DNA of 64,000 bases from Clostridium sp. DL-VIII (GTDB taxonomy: Bacteria; Bacillota; Clostridia; Clostridiales; Clostridiaceae), in assembly GCF_000230835.1 (NCBI RefSeq), contig NZ_CM001240.1:1000501-1064500 (forward strand). Direction: 5' to 3'. Of the stretch, positions 38,661-47,948 are shown piece by piece. The position numbers and the translations under genes are program-made. The notes below the pieces were generated by a model. The model did not search any database and was not told the DNA's origin. It saw only the letters and a program-made list of their open reading frames with translations. Every line of letters begins with the position of its first letter. Position 1 is the stretch's first letter.

Positions 38661-38701
38661 TCTTTGAATGTGTACTAGAAAACTTAATATGAAGTTAAAT
38701 A

Positions 38702-38742
38702 TAATCACGATAGCGAACTTATATCGCTATTTGCTGTGATTA
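38702..38742. terminator. hairpin after the hydrolase gene
   Basis: Two nested arm pairs, TAATCAC / GTGATTA and ATAGCGA / TCGCTAT. No T-run follows, so termination is uncertain. Confidence 0.5.
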
Positions 38743-38865
38743 CGAGTAATTAGCTGGTGAAAATCTTTTTTATGTTTTTTCTAATTAGTTAAATTTTAGA
38801 GTTAAGAATGGTATCGCATATAAGAGTATATGGTAAATATTCATGATAAATTAAGGAGGAAAATT

Positions 38866-39111
38866 GTGAATTTCAGTATGTATATTCGAAACAGGAATGC
38901 TGAACCAGCTTCATGAGCAGGCATTACTAGGAAAAAAGCAATAATAGTTATTTCTAATGGAAAGTCTACAAGAGCAAATGGCTATTTGAGTCGTACAGAA
39001 GAGAAATTCAAGAAGGCAGGGGTAGAATTAGTTGTATTTGATAAGGTTCGGCTTAATCCGCTTAAAGAAACAGTAATGGAAGGTGCTGCTTTTACAAAAA
39101 AAATGGCATAA
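38866..39111 (+). pseudogene. iron alcohol dehydrogenase N-terminal fragment
   Basis: After an AAGGAGG site, GTG opens NFSMYI; about six codons are then missing and the frame shifts to GTGMLNQLHEQALLGKKAII, SNGKSTRANGYLSRTEEK and so on, ending at a TAA after AAFTKKMA. It matches the first 85 residues of the ADH at 63410. The catalytic domain is absent. Its leader also resembles the one before 63410. Confidence 0.8.
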
Positions 39112-39392
39112 AATTTCCAATATACAAAATTAATTCATAGGAGGTGCTTATCAAAACAAAGATTATATAACCGTGCATAATCGATATTAATTTAATACAA
39201 ACCCGCTTGCGTAAGCATTTCCAATTTGGTAGGAAAAGTAATGGGTCATGAGATGGCGGAAGTTAAAAACTTAAAACGGATCAGATTTCTGCATGCCAGC
39301 TTAATTTCAAAAGCAGAAAGCACAGATGGGGCAGCCGATGTTAAACAATACTTAGTAATAGAAAAGCACTATTTGGAAAGGAAGTTTTATAT
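39112..39392. other. gene-free stretch before the MFS gene
   Basis: One frame reads VMGHEMAEVKNLKRIRFLHA around 39240-39300, without start or end. It could be an old dehydrogenase scrap but I cannot assign it. No promoter is obvious. Confidence 0.35.
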
Positions 39393-40666
39393 TTGAAAAA
39401 GCAATCTTACTTAGAGCCTTTATGGACAAAAAATTTTACTTTACTTTTGGTTGCGGCTGTTTTTATGTACATTGCAACATTTATGTTTACTCCGACTTTG
39501 CCATTGTTCGCACGTAGCATAGGAGTTATTGATCCTTCAGTGGGGGGGATTATCATCTTAGTCTATACTATAGGTTCTCTTGTTCCACGAGTAATATGGG
39601 GGAATCTGGCTGATAGTTGGGAACGTAAAGCAGTATATCTTATTGGTGTCATAATAATGGCTGTAGCCGCACCTTTTTTGGTTTGTTCGTGTCTTTGCCT
39701 GGAATTTTAATCATACGTTTGATTCAAGGCGTTGGTTTTAGCGCGTCTTCTACTGCTGGTAGCACTATGGCTGCGGATTTGGTACCTGCGTCCAGACGGG
39801 CAGAAGGTATTGGATTTTATACTCTGGCCAATACCATCGGCATGGCGCTTGGTCCTGAATTGGGACTGCATATGCTGCAGCAACATGGTGCATGGTGGCT
39901 ATTTGGAGCTGGCGTGTTAGCAGGGATAATCAGTTTAGGAGTTGGCATGTTACTGAATTACGAGAGAAAGCGAAGTTTGGTTCAGTCAGGTTTTATTTCA
40001 ACACATGAGGCTATCCATGATATTACCGCCACACCGGCAAAATCGCTATCATCTAAATGTAGTATATTATTCGAAAAGAGTGTGTTAACTACTTGTTTGG
40101 TGGTTTTATTCACAATTATGCCATATGGTGCTATCATGGCATATATTGCTAGTTATGGTATTGATCGTGGCGTCAGTAATATAGGTCTATATTTTTCTGT
40201 GTTTGCTTTGGCACTATTTGTAGTCCGCTTAATGGTCGGACGATTATCAGATAGTCATGGTGTTACTGCGGTTATGATTCCCGGAATTGTGCTGATGTTT
40301 AGTGGATTGGTTGTACTTAATTGGGCTGAAAATTTTGCTATTTTCATGGTGTCGGCAGTTTTGTTTGGTTTTGGGTTTGGAGTGGCTTTTCCTCTGTTGC
40401 AGACCACGGCGTATATGCTTTGCCCAGAAAACCGACGTGGCATTGCCAGCGCTACGCTTTTTTCAACTGCGGATTTGGCATATGGGTTTGGAGCTGTAGT
40501 CTTGGGAGTGGGAATTAAATACTTTGGATATGAAACAGCATTTGCTGGATTAACTATATTTGTGATCGTTGCATTAATTTCTTATGTGATCTTTCTCTAT
40601 CCTCGGCTTAAGTCTTACTACAATAAGGAAACTGATGTTGATACAAAAAAATGTTGTAAAAATTAA
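39393..40666 (+). pseudogene. MFS transporter, frameshifted in a T-run
   Basis: Two overlapping frames make one 12-helix transporter of about 424 residues. The first (from TTG 39393, ribosome site AAGGAAG) covers helices 1-3 with WGNLADSWERKAV and ends at 39710. The second continues GLFVSLPGILIIRLIQGVGF to the end at 40666. The break is at the T6 run near 39675, where seven Ts would restore APFFGLFVSLPG. It may be a true mutation or a homopolymer sequencing error. If intact it would be a drug or sugar exporter. Confidence 0.8.
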
Positions 40667-40684
40667 TAACAGGAGGTTTTGAAA

Positions 40685-40753
40685 ATGAAAAAGCATATAT
40701 TAAACAAATCTATTTTAAAAGAAAGAGCGGTGATGATATGTCTACGTGGTTAA
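40685..40753 (+). CDS. small upstream ORF overlapping the SDR start
   Basis: MKKHILNKSILKERAVMICL then RG and stop. It has a perfect AGGAGG at the right distance, while the SDR start inside it does not. Ribosomes ending here could re-initiate on the SDR ATG 16 bases back. It may be a coupling leader or the remnant of a longer N-terminus. Confidence 0.4.
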   Translation: MKKHILNKSILKERAVMICLRG

Positions 40754-41568
40754 TTACTGGTTGTTCAAGCGGTCTCGGCCGTAATCTTGTTCAAGCTGTA
40801 CTAAAACATGGAGATAATGCAGTCGTTACTGCAAGGAGGCTTTCAGCTATTCAAGATATTGTAGATTCCTATCCTGATACAGCATTAGCTATCCAATTAG
40901 ATGTGAATGACCTTAAGCAGATTACTCAGGCGGTGCAACAAGCAGAGGCTCGATTTGGTGGAGTGGATGTTCTAGTTAATAATGCAGGACATGGTTATCG
41001 TGCTGCTGTAGAAGAAGCAGATGAAGCAGAAGTAGATGAACTTTTCGCCACAAACTTCTTTGGACCTGTAGCACTGATTAAGGCTGTATTACCTGGAATG
41101 AGGACTAGAAGACATGGTACAATCGTGAATATATCTTCGATTGCCGCTCGTACTACTGCACCTGGATCTGGTTACTATTCGGCAACGAAATGTGCACTTG
41201 AGGGACTGTCAAGAGGTCTTCAGAAAGAAGTCAGTCCTCTTGGTTTATCGGTGATAATTGTTGAACCGGGTGCATTCAGGACTGATTTTGCCGGCCGCTC
41301 ATTGCAGCAATCTCAAACCGCTATGACTGATTATGCAAAAACTGCCGGACTCCGTCGAATAGAGAATGATACTACAGATGGTCATCAGATTGGTGATCCA
41401 GCAAAGGGGGCACAGCTTATTATTAAGGCTGTCGAAGCTCAAAATCCGCCTTCTTTACTGTTATTGGGAAGCGATGCAGTTCAAGTAGTTAGTGATGCAC
41501 TTGATGCAGATCGTGCTGAACTGGAAGCTTGGAAAAAGGATAGTATTACCACAGATTTCCTGAATTAA
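40738..41568 (+). CDS. short-chain dehydrogenase/reductase (SDR)
   Basis: A 276-residue classical SDR. The NADP site is TGCSSGLG, followed by ARR, which favours NADP. The NNAG strand motif is NNAGHGY, the catalytic Ser is in NISSIAA, and the pair Tyr/Lys is in YYSATKCALEGLSRGL. It oxidises or reduces an alcohol or carbonyl group; substrate unknown. Located after the MFS gene and ended by a strong terminator. Codon use is somewhat richer in G and C than in the AKR and bgl genes. Confidence 0.88.
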   Translation: MSTWLITGCSSGLGRNLVQAVLKHGDNAVVTARRLSAIQDIVDSYPDTALAIQLDVNDLKQITQAVQQAEARFGGVDVLVNNAGHGYRAAVEEADEAEVDELFATNFFGPVALIKAVLPGMRTRRHGTIVNISSIAARTTAPGSGYYSATKCALEGLSRGLQKEVSPLGLSVIIVEPGAFRTDFAGRSLQQSQTAMTDYAKTAGLRRIENDTTDGHQIGDPAKGAQLIIKAVEAQNPPSLLLLGSDAVQVVSDALDADRAELEAWKKDSITTDFLN

Positions 41569-41708
41569 GTGAATTCTCATAGATATATGGTAACGAATAC
41601 TGAAATAAATTAATTTGATAGAAATTATATAACATTAATTAAATTCTCAATTGCATTTAATTGGAAAATGCAGAGGGGTTTTATCATATATTTTGATAAG
41701 AGAAGATA

Positions 41709-41748
41709 TTTTATCACTTGGAGTAGATTCTAAGTGATAAAATGTTTT
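41709..41748 (+). terminator. strong terminator after the SDR gene
   Basis: Perfect 11-bp arms TTTTATCACTT and AAGTGATAAAA, a 12-base loop and TGTTTTTT after it. Confidence 0.85.
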
Positions 41749-41830
41749 TTAAAAGAACGATTAATAGTTTAAATAAAATATGGTGTAAGTTATGCTTACA
41801 TGACATTTTAAAGTGTAGAAGGGAGGAAGA

Positions 41831-41862
41831 AAATATCGAGGTCTACATATCTCGATATTTTT
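41831..41862 (+). terminator. second hairpin upstream of the DUF4405 gene
   Basis: Perfect arms AAATATCGAG and CTCGATATTT with a 10-base loop and a T-run. It sits 60 bases before the DUF4405 start, after a GGGAGGAAG ribosome-like site, so it may be an attenuator or the end of a lost gene. Confidence 0.65.
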
Positions 41863-41921
41863 CTATGTAATAGTTAAGAATAATAATGTTTATATTACTT
41901 AACATAATAGGGGATGAAAGA

Positions 41922-42620
41922 ATGACAGCAAAGCTGAAATTTAAAATTACAACTGATATTTTATTAACTGTACTGCTACCAGTTCTTATGGCCTATGCGC
42001 TAACAGGGCAGAAAGTACATGAATGGATTGGAGCTGTGATGTTTGCAGCGTTTATCCTCCATAATGGCCTAAATGCCAATTGGTATCTAAATCTATTCCG
42101 AGGAAAATACACACCGCAGCGAATCTTGCAGACTGCTATAAATTTGATGGTGTTTGCATCTATGATTGGATTAATGATTAGCGGCATTATTATGTCACGC
42201 TACGTGTTTTCTTTTCTGCCAATAAATGGGAGTGCATCCTTTGCACGGGAACTGCATATGCTGTCAGCGTATTGGGGATTTGTTTTAATGTCTTTGCATC
42301 TCGGTATGCATGGAAACATGATTAAGGGTATAGCCAATAAGTCATCTGGAATTCGGTCGGGTTCTCGTCCATATAAAGCAGTGCTTCCATTGATAGCGAT
42401 CATCATTGCTGCATATGGTTTATATGCCTTTCTTAAAAATGATATAGCCTCTTACATGTTTTTGAAAAACATGTTTGTATTCTTTGATCCTGATCAGCCA
42501 GCAATACTATTCTTTGCCGAATATCTTGCTATGATGATGTTATTTGCATGTGTCGCATATTATGTTTCAATGCTGTTACAGATATATACCCGCAAAAAAC
42601 ATCAGAAGAGATATAAATAG
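41922..42620 (+). CDS. DUF4405 membrane protein (possible heme-b protein)
   Basis: A 232-residue protein with five or six membrane helices. Conserved histidines lie in helices: KVHEWIG, FILHNGLNANW, ELHMLSAYWG and SLHLGMHGN. DUF4405 proteins resemble cytochrome b561/FdnI-type subunits and are predicted to bind heme and move electrons across the membrane. Start at 41922 (MTAKLKF) from GGGGATGAAAGA. The neighbours are flavoredoxin and exported flavodoxin genes, which suggests a membrane link in the same electron path. Confidence 0.75.
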   Translation: MTAKLKFKITTDILLTVLLPVLMAYALTGQKVHEWIGAVMFAAFILHNGLNANWYLNLFRGKYTPQRILQTAINLMVFASMIGLMISGIIMSRYVFSFLPINGSASFARELHMLSAYWGFVLMSLHLGMHGNMIKGIANKSSGIRSGSRPYKAVLPLIAIIIAAYGLYAFLKNDIASYMFLKNMFVFFDPDQPAILFFAEYLAMMMLFACVAYYVSMLLQIYTRKKHQKRYK

Positions 42621-42621
42621 C

Positions 42622-42760
42622 AGTTGGAGGAGCCAAGGTACTTGCACTTATGACAACTCCATATGCGAAAGGGCTTTTCCAGAAAGGAATTGTTCAGAGC
42701 GGTGCGACAGAAACAATGGAAGTTAAGTTTACTTCACAGGAAGCTAGTGAAATGCCTTTG
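42622..42760 (+). pseudogene. type-B esterase fragment
   Basis: GGAKVLALMTTPYAKGLFQK then GIVQSGATETMEVKFTSQEA is almost identical to the region after the Ser elbow of the esterases at 8101 and 22410. Only about 45 codons remain, starting directly after the DUF4405 stop. Confidence 0.85.
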
Positions 42761-42914
42761 CATCCGGAATTATTACGAATGCAATATGGCAATTTTGGGA
42801 TTGGGTATCTAATATCCTATTAAACAACTATGATATAGTCATATAATATTACTACCTCTTAGTGCAGGGTAAAACTATATATTAAAAATTATAAAAGAAA
42901 GAAGGATAAAAGAA

Positions 42915-43475
42915 ATGAAGAAAGATTTTGGAACAAAAACAATCGTAACACCATTACCAGTATTAATCGTAGCTACTTATGATGAGAATGGCATGCCAGA
43001 TGCAATGAATGTTGCATGGGGAGGACAGTGTGGAGGAAAACACGTCGCATTGAATCTTTCTAAACATAAGACAACAGATAATCTGCAGATGAAAAAAGCA
43101 TTTACCGTAAGTTTTGCAGACAAAAATAATCTGGTTATTGCAGATTATTTTGGTCTTGAATCGGGAAAGGATACAGACAAGATTACAAAAGCTGGGGTTC
43201 ATGTAACAAAGAGCATCCATGTAGACGCTCCAATCATTGATGAATTCCCATTGACTTTGGAATGCAAAGTTGTCAGCATGAACGAAGAACTTGGAGAATT
43301 AAGAGTAGTTGGTGAAGTAGTAAACATGAGTGCAGAAGAATCAATCATTGATGAAAATGGCAATATTGATTTCAATAAATTACAGCCACTTTCATTTGAT
43401 TCTGCAACGGGTTCCTACCGTGTACTTGGAGAAAAAGTTGGAAATGCATTTAAGGATGGAGCAGTATTGAAATAA
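42915..43475 (+). CDS. flavoredoxin / flavin reductase domain protein
   Basis: A 186-residue protein with the FMN-binding split-barrel fold: TPLPVLIVATYDENGMPDAM, NVAWGG, then LNLSKHKTTDNL and FTVSFAD. Flavoredoxins bind FMN and take part in electron transfer or reduce flavins for other enzymes. No signal peptide, so cytoplasmic. The ribosome site is GAAAGAAGG. The neighbouring flavodoxins and the DUF4405 protein fit a redox role. Confidence 0.88.
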   Translation: MKKDFGTKTIVTPLPVLIVATYDENGMPDAMNVAWGGQCGGKHVALNLSKHKTTDNLQMKKAFTVSFADKNNLVIADYFGLESGKDTDKITKAGVHVTKSIHVDAPIIDEFPLTLECKVVSMNEELGELRVVGEVVNMSAEESIIDENGNIDFNKLQPLSFDSATGSYRVLGEKVGNAFKDGAVLK

Positions 43476-43481
43476 AGACAG

Positions 43482-43583
43482 ATAATCCTGGCACTGGATG
43501 AGAACAAAATATTGTTCTTCTGGCATACTGATTCAGAAGCAATAGAGCGTATGGCGGTGATGGGAAATTATCAGTTTAAGTAA
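43482..43583 (+). pseudogene. aldo/keto reductase C-terminal remnant
   Basis: IILALDENKILFFWHTDSEA then IERMAVMGNYQFK and stop resembles the end of AKR5-type enzymes (ALDxGxSLFFxHxDPxxVE). No start or catalytic part remains. Confidence 0.55.
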
Positions 43584-43747
43584 GAGAGGAGAAAACAATT
43601 CAGCAGATGTAATTTACTGTTGTTCTATTGAAGAAAATAAAGATGACTTCCATTGCAGATGGAGACGAAGTGGAAAATCCATTTGTTGTAACAGAGGTCT
43701 ATACAATAAGTGAGGATAGCATTCTGGCATCTATGTCTTATACAAAG
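43535..43747. repeat. direct repeat, copy 1 (about 210 bp)
   Basis: From AGAGCGTATGG through AAACAATTCAGCAG, TGGAAAATCCATTTGTTG and GTGAGGATAGCATT to the frame end ASMSYTK, this segment recurs at 44989-45207 with scattered changes. A frame VENPFVVTEVYTISEDSI is readable in both copies, from an unidentified decayed gene. Each copy lies just upstream of a flavodoxin gene. Confidence 0.75.
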
Positions 43748-43854
43748 TGAAAAAACTAATCCACAACGTCTTATGTTAAGTATAGTAAAAAATATTTAAG
43801 AAAGGAAAAGTATAATGAATTTTTACTATATGTTCATTATACAAGGTGAGTAGC

Positions 43855-44628
43855 ATGAAAAATCGTATTTTTCTTCTATTAGGTTGTTTCCTGCTCCTAT
43901 TTATGTTTTTAGGATGTACCTCAAACGGCAGTAGGGAAACAGCAGTCAACGCTTCAAAAAACAGTGGTACGGAATCATCGACATCTGGAAACAGCTCCAC
44001 AGCCGAAAATAGTTCGTCCGGTATGGTAAGTGGGAGGGAGGAACAAACCTCGTCTTCGACTACTAAGAAAATCATCGTGGTATATTTTTCAAGAGTTGGC
44101 AATACAAACTTTAGCGATAATGTTGATGTAATATCATCGGCAAGCTTGAATGTTGGAAATGATGGCTTGATTGGTAGTACAGAAATTGTTGCAAAACAAA
44201 TTCATGATCTTGTTGGCGGGGATCTTGTAAATATTCAAACGGTTCAACCTTATCCAGCTGACTATCATGAAACTGTACAACGAAATGTTGATGAGTTTAA
44301 CGCTGGATTTAAACCGGAACTAAAAACTAAGATAGAAAATATGGATTCATATGACACCGTATATATTGGTTATCCCACATGGGCAATGAACATTCCAAGA
44401 CCTATAGCTTCATTTTTATCAGAATATGATTTCAAGGGAAAAACGATCATACCTTTCAATACAAATGGAGGATATGGATTGGGGGAAACTGTTAATTCTA
44501 TCAAGGCGCTTTGCCCAGATTCTACCATACTTGATGCTTTTCAAATGCCAGGTGCAAATGTAAGAGATGCACAAGAGGTACAAAGAGCTGTATCTGAATG
44601 GCTGAATAAAATTGGAGTCATGAAATAA
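43855..44628 (+). CDS. lipoprotein flavodoxin
   Basis: A 257-residue protein. The signal peptide MKNRIFLLLGCFLLLFMFLG ends at a lipobox Cys (LGC, about residue 21), followed by a Ser/Thr/Asn-rich linker to about 70. The flavodoxin domain follows: IIVVYFSRVGNTN, TVYIGYPTWAMNIPRPIASF, FKGKTIIPFNTNGG and the C-terminal VSEWLNKIG. The domain should therefore lie outside the membrane, where a soluble flavodoxin is not expected. There is no Tat motif, so FMN would need to be bound after export. Start at 43855 behind AAGGTGAG. Confidence 0.85.
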   Translation: MKNRIFLLLGCFLLLFMFLGCTSNGSRETAVNASKNSGTESSTSGNSSTAENSSSGMVSGREEQTSSSTTKKIIVVYFSRVGNTNFSDNVDVISSASLNVGNDGLIGSTEIVAKQIHDLVGGDLVNIQTVQPYPADYHETVQRNVDEFNAGFKPELKTKIENMDSYDTVYIGYPTWAMNIPRPIASFLSEYDFKGKTIIPFNTNGGYGLGETVNSIKALCPDSTILDAFQMPGANVRDAQEVQRAVSEWLNKIGVMK

Positions 44629-44757
44629 AAAATTAGAGGTATGAGAACTAGTGGCTCAAGACGTAATTAAGTCGACATTTATTTTTAATATAAATACAAT
44701 TCTTTTATATTAAAAATATATATTTTATGTGTGCACGGAATTAAGTCTTGAGACACT

Positions 44758-44985
44758 GGTATTCTTTGTACACATTCTCAAAGTGATGGATACGGATGGG
44801 ATATTGCAATTAAAAGCGATAATGTTCGTGCAATTGTGGCTCTTGAGCCAGCAGCCTATGAGTTTCCGGCTGAAAGAATTAAAGGAAATACTCACTTCAT
44901 TATGCTGATTTAAATAATTTACAAGCTGCAGATCATATTTTTCCGCAGGGCTAAAAAAGAGGGACTTGATAAAAAGAAATAGGCA
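44758..44985 (+). pseudogene. alpha/beta hydrolase remnant
   Basis: GILCTHSQSDGYGWDIAIKS then DNVRAIVALEPAAYEFPAER and GNTHFIML corresponds to the Ser elbow through the His region of the hydrolase at 23886 (THSQGGGPGW, AIVAIEPGG, NDHFMFEDLNN). A large deletion joins AEFP to NTHF, and a frame change then gives DLNNLQAADHIF. The GGG after the Ser is lost. Confidence 0.75.
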
Positions 44986-44988
44986 TCT

Positions 44989-45207
44989 AGAAACAGTAGA
45001 GCGTATGGCAGTGATGGGGGAAATTATTAGTTTAAGTAAGAGAGGATAAAACAATTCAGCAGCTGGAATCTACCGTTGTTCTATTGAACAAAATAAAGAT
45101 GATTGCAATAGTAGATGGAAGAGAAGTTGGAAAATCCATTTGTTGTAACAGAGGTTTATACAATAAGTGAGGATAGCATTAAACTGGCATCTATGTCATA
45201 TACAAGG
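44989..45207. repeat. direct repeat, copy 2
   Basis: Diverged copy of 43535-43747. The frame LENPFVVTEVYTISEDSIKL then ASMSYTRI runs to within 25 bases of the next flavodoxin start. Confidence 0.75.
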
Positions 45208-45235
45208 ATTTTATATTAAGGAAAGAAATACATTT

Positions 45236-45739
45236 ATGAGTTACAAAAAAATATTAGTCACATATCTTTCGATATTTCCATCGAAGGATAAATTCACAGA
45301 AAAGTTCGCAAAAATTATAGCAGAAAAGAAAGGTGCAGATTTGGTAGAAATTGAGTCTGTAAAAGCATACCCAGGATTGCCTTCTGAGTACCCACAAATA
45401 GATGCCATTGCCAAACAGGAAAAAGATGCAGATGAACGCCCAGAAATAAAAAATCAAATTACTGTTGAAGATTATGATGTGATTTTTGTTGGATATCCCA
45501 TATGGTGGTACACACTTCCACAGATTATGTTTACATTTTTTGATAAATATGATTTTAGAGGTAAGACTATTGTTCCTTTTAATACCCATGAGGGAAGCGG
45601 TGACTGTGGAACGTATGAGACAATTAAGGAGCTTGAGCCTGATGCAACTGTACTCAAAGGATTGCCAATTCGTGGCGTTGATATGGCAAAGGATCAAACC
45701 AAAGTAATTACAGATTGGATTCAGGGACTTGACTTATGA
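45236..45739 (+). CDS. cytoplasmic flavodoxin
   Basis: A 167-residue flavodoxin without a signal peptide: ILVTYLSIFPSKDKF (phosphate loop region), VIFVGYPIWWYTLPQIMFTF, FRGKTIVPFNTHEGSGDCGT and DATVLKGLPIRG. Flavodoxins carry single electrons between ferredoxin-type donors and reductases. Start at 45236 from AAGGAAAG; 23 upstream codons belong to the repeat and are not needed. Confidence 0.82.
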   Translation: MSYKKILVTYLSIFPSKDKFTEKFAKIIAEKKGADLVEIESVKAYPGLPSEYPQIDAIAKQEKDADERPEIKNQITVEDYDVIFVGYPIWWYTLPQIMFTFFDKYDFRGKTIVPFNTHEGSGDCGTYETIKELEPDATVLKGLPIRGVDMAKDQTKVITDWIQGLDL

Positions 45740-45829
45740 AAGGAAGTAACATAAAGGCATGGTATCCATTAGTGCATGGAAATAAGGAGCTGCGTAATAA
45801 TCTAGTAGTTATAGGGATTGGAAAGAAAT

Positions 45830-46732
45830 ATGGAAAATAGAAAAGTTATTTTGATTGTAATATTACTTCTTTTGGGCTTCATAAGTGTTGGGTACTTGTT
45901 TTTATTTTATGATTCACGAAATAAAACTAATGAGAATGTAAGTAGTGAAAATAGAAAGGAATACAATAAAGAACCCGTGAGTGAAGAAAAAAATCCCGTA
46001 GAGGAAGTTAATACAGAAGGAATAAAAAAGTACAAAAATTTTTTACTAGACAATGTACTTCATTCGCAAACAAATGGTGATATTCATTATAACGTGTATA
46101 TTCCTGAAAGCTATGATGGAAGCGAGCCATATGCATTATATTTTACACTTCCAGGTTATGAAGGATTATATTTTCAAGGTGTTGGCGTAAATCTGGGTGC
46201 GGAGAAATTCGGATTCGAGGCACAAAAATATAATTCGAATATGATTATTGTTGCACCCCAGCTTGAAGACTGGGGTGAGAAATCAGCTGACCAGACAATT
46301 GCGTTAGTAGAATATTTTCTTAGTAATTACAATATTGATCAAACAAAAGTATATGCCAACGGTTATTCAGGAGGTGGAGAAACCATGTCTATCGTGTTAG
46401 GAAAAAGACCGGATTTATTTACAGCATATCTGCATTGCAGTTCAAGATGGGATGGAGCCTATGAACCAGTCGTTGATAAACATATTCCGGTATATTTTGC
46501 AGTAGGTGAGAACGATGATTATTATGGTTCAGGGCCAACAAAAGAGGCATATCATAAACTGCATGAATTATATGAAGCACAGGGAATGACAGAAGAAGAA
46601 ATCAATCAGTTGTTAGTACTTGATGTGAAAAATCATGATTATTTTATACAAAGGGGAGCTACGCATGAACATGGTGGAGGTGCGCTGTTTGCTTATGATG
46701 AAGATATCATGAAATGGCTGTTAAAAAAATAG
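45830..46732 (+). CDS. membrane-anchored alpha/beta hydrolase
   Basis: A 300-residue protein. The N-terminal helix VILIVILLLLGFISVGYLFL has no lipobox, so it is likely an uncleaved anchor, followed by a charged linker. The hydrolase domain has FTLPGYEGL, ANGYSGGGETM (nucleophile Ser), VGENDDYYG (acid) and GATHEHGGGA (His). It resembles secreted esterase/peptidase-like hydrolases. Start at 45830. It sits between two flavodoxin genes. Confidence 0.8.
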   Translation: MENRKVILIVILLLLGFISVGYLFLFYDSRNKTNENVSSENRKEYNKEPVSEEKNPVEEVNTEGIKKYKNFLLDNVLHSQTNGDIHYNVYIPESYDGSEPYALYFTLPGYEGLYFQGVGVNLGAEKFGFEAQKYNSNMIIVAPQLEDWGEKSADQTIALVEYFLSNYNIDQTKVYANGYSGGGETMSIVLGKRPDLFTAYLHCSSRWDGAYEPVVDKHIPVYFAVGENDDYYGSGPTKEAYHKLHELYEAQGMTEEEINQLLVLDVKNHDYFIQRGATHEHGGGALFAYDEDIMKWLLKK

Positions 46733-46743
46733 ATTATTTAAAA

Positions 46744-46773
46744 TTCACGATGTAATTACTTCGTGGATTTTTT
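46744..46773 (+). terminator. terminator hairpin in front of promoter block D
   Basis: TTCACG and CGTGGA pair with one G-U, followed by T7. Same type as at 23667 and 37421. Confidence 0.65.
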
Positions 46774-46789
46774 GTTCATAAAATAAGTT

Positions 46790-46855
46790 ACAACCTTTGG
46801 GTTTGCGCTGAAGAACTTATTAAAACTTCTGTTAATTCTCAAATTTATCTATAAT
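46790..46855 (+). promoter_or_regulatory. 66-bp promoter block, copy D
   Basis: ACAACCTTTGGGTTTGCGCT, then GAAGAACTTATTAAAAC, ending in TATAAT (46850-46855). Lies 228 bases before the lipoprotein flavodoxin gene at 47084. Confidence 0.75.
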
Positions 46856-47083
46856 AAAAATGTAAATATATAACTAGTGATGAGATAGTAAAATAATTAA
46901 CAAAATTATTAAATAAGATTTCACGCAATACTAAAATTAGGGATAAATATTTTAAAAGAAGAATTAGTTTAAAAAATAAATCAAATAAAAGGTCCGCGTT
47001 GTAATTTGCTTCCAAGATTTTTTGGGGGAGGATTTAGGATGAAATAATGATTTATTAGATATTAAAGGAGTGTGTTAAATTAT

Positions 47084-47845
47084 ATGAAGAAATTATTTGC
47101 TTTTATGATGACCTGTGTTCTTTTATTCAGTTTTATTGGGTGCAGCAGAACAGGTACATCATCTACTGACAATTCAAAGCCTGATTCCTCTGATACCGCA
47201 AAGAACGGTACAGATAGTGATTCCAGCCAAAGTGAAGCACCTAAGGATTCTGCTTCGTCTAGCAAACCTACTCCCTCTACTGAGAAAGACTCAAAAACAC
47301 TTGTTGTTTATTTTTCTATGCCAGAAACTACAGATCCGAGCAATATGACCAAGGCGGAAGACGACAGTACTGTGGTCATTGATGGAAAAGTTTTGGGAAA
47401 TACACAGTATATGGCTTATGTGATCCAGGAGAATACAGGTGCAGATATTTTCCGTATTGAGCCTGAAACACCTTATCCCACTGATCACGCCACTCTTGTA
47501 GATTTAGCAGCAGAAGAGCAGAAAAAAAATGCGCGTCCTGTAATAAAATCTCATATTGACAATATAGAACAATATGACACTATTTTCTTAGGTTATCCAA
47601 ATTGGTGGGGGGATATGCCGATGATTGTATACTCTTTTCTTGACGAATATGACTTGTCCGGTAAAACGATTATCCCATTTAACAGCCATGGAGGCAGTGG
47701 TTTCTCAAATACCATCAGTACTATTAAGAAGCTTGAACCTAATGCAACGGTAAGTGATAAGGGATATACGGTATCAAGAAACAAAGTTGAGAAGGATGCG
47801 CCGAATATTATTTCCTGGCTAAGTGATTTAGGATATACAAAATAA
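47084..47845 (+). CDS. lipoprotein flavodoxin
   Basis: A 253-residue protein. The signal peptide MKKLFAFMMTCVLLFSFIGC ends at the lipobox Cys20 and is followed by a Ser/Asp/Lys-rich linker to about 70. The flavodoxin domain reads TLVVYFSMPETTDPSNM, TIFLGYPNWWGDMPMIVYSF, LSGKTIIPFNSHGGSGFSNT and VISWLSDLG. The predicted location is outside the membrane. It is driven by promoter block D and followed by the exported CMD gene. Start ATG 47084; AAGGAG is 13 bases away, a little far, and a GTG at 47072 is the alternative. Confidence 0.85.
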   Translation: MKKLFAFMMTCVLLFSFIGCSRTGTSSTDNSKPDSSDTAKNGTDSDSSQSEAPKDSASSSKPTPSTEKDSKTLVVYFSMPETTDPSNMTKAEDDSTVVIDGKVLGNTQYMAYVIQENTGADIFRIEPETPYPTDHATLVDLAAEEQKKNARPVIKSHIDNIEQYDTIFLGYPNWWGDMPMIVYSFLDEYDLSGKTIIPFNSHGGSGFSNTISTIKKLEPNATVSDKGYTVSRNKVEKDAPNIISWLSDLGYTK

Positions 47846-47948
47846 CCAGTATAAAGGGAGAAGAATTCTTTTTTAAAGTAATAACTATAAAAAAGAGAGG
47901 AAGGTAAGAAGTTTTTGTTTAATTTTTTATTGAGAAAGGAAGAAGAAA

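Noticed and set aside
41886..41921. Longer start for the DUF4405 protein
   Set aside because: The twelve extra codons have no ribosome site and pass through GGGGATGAAAG, which serves the ATG at 41922.
44690..44725. Hairpin of Ts and As near the hydrolase remnant as a terminator
   Set aside because: The stem is almost only A-T pairs and would be unstable.
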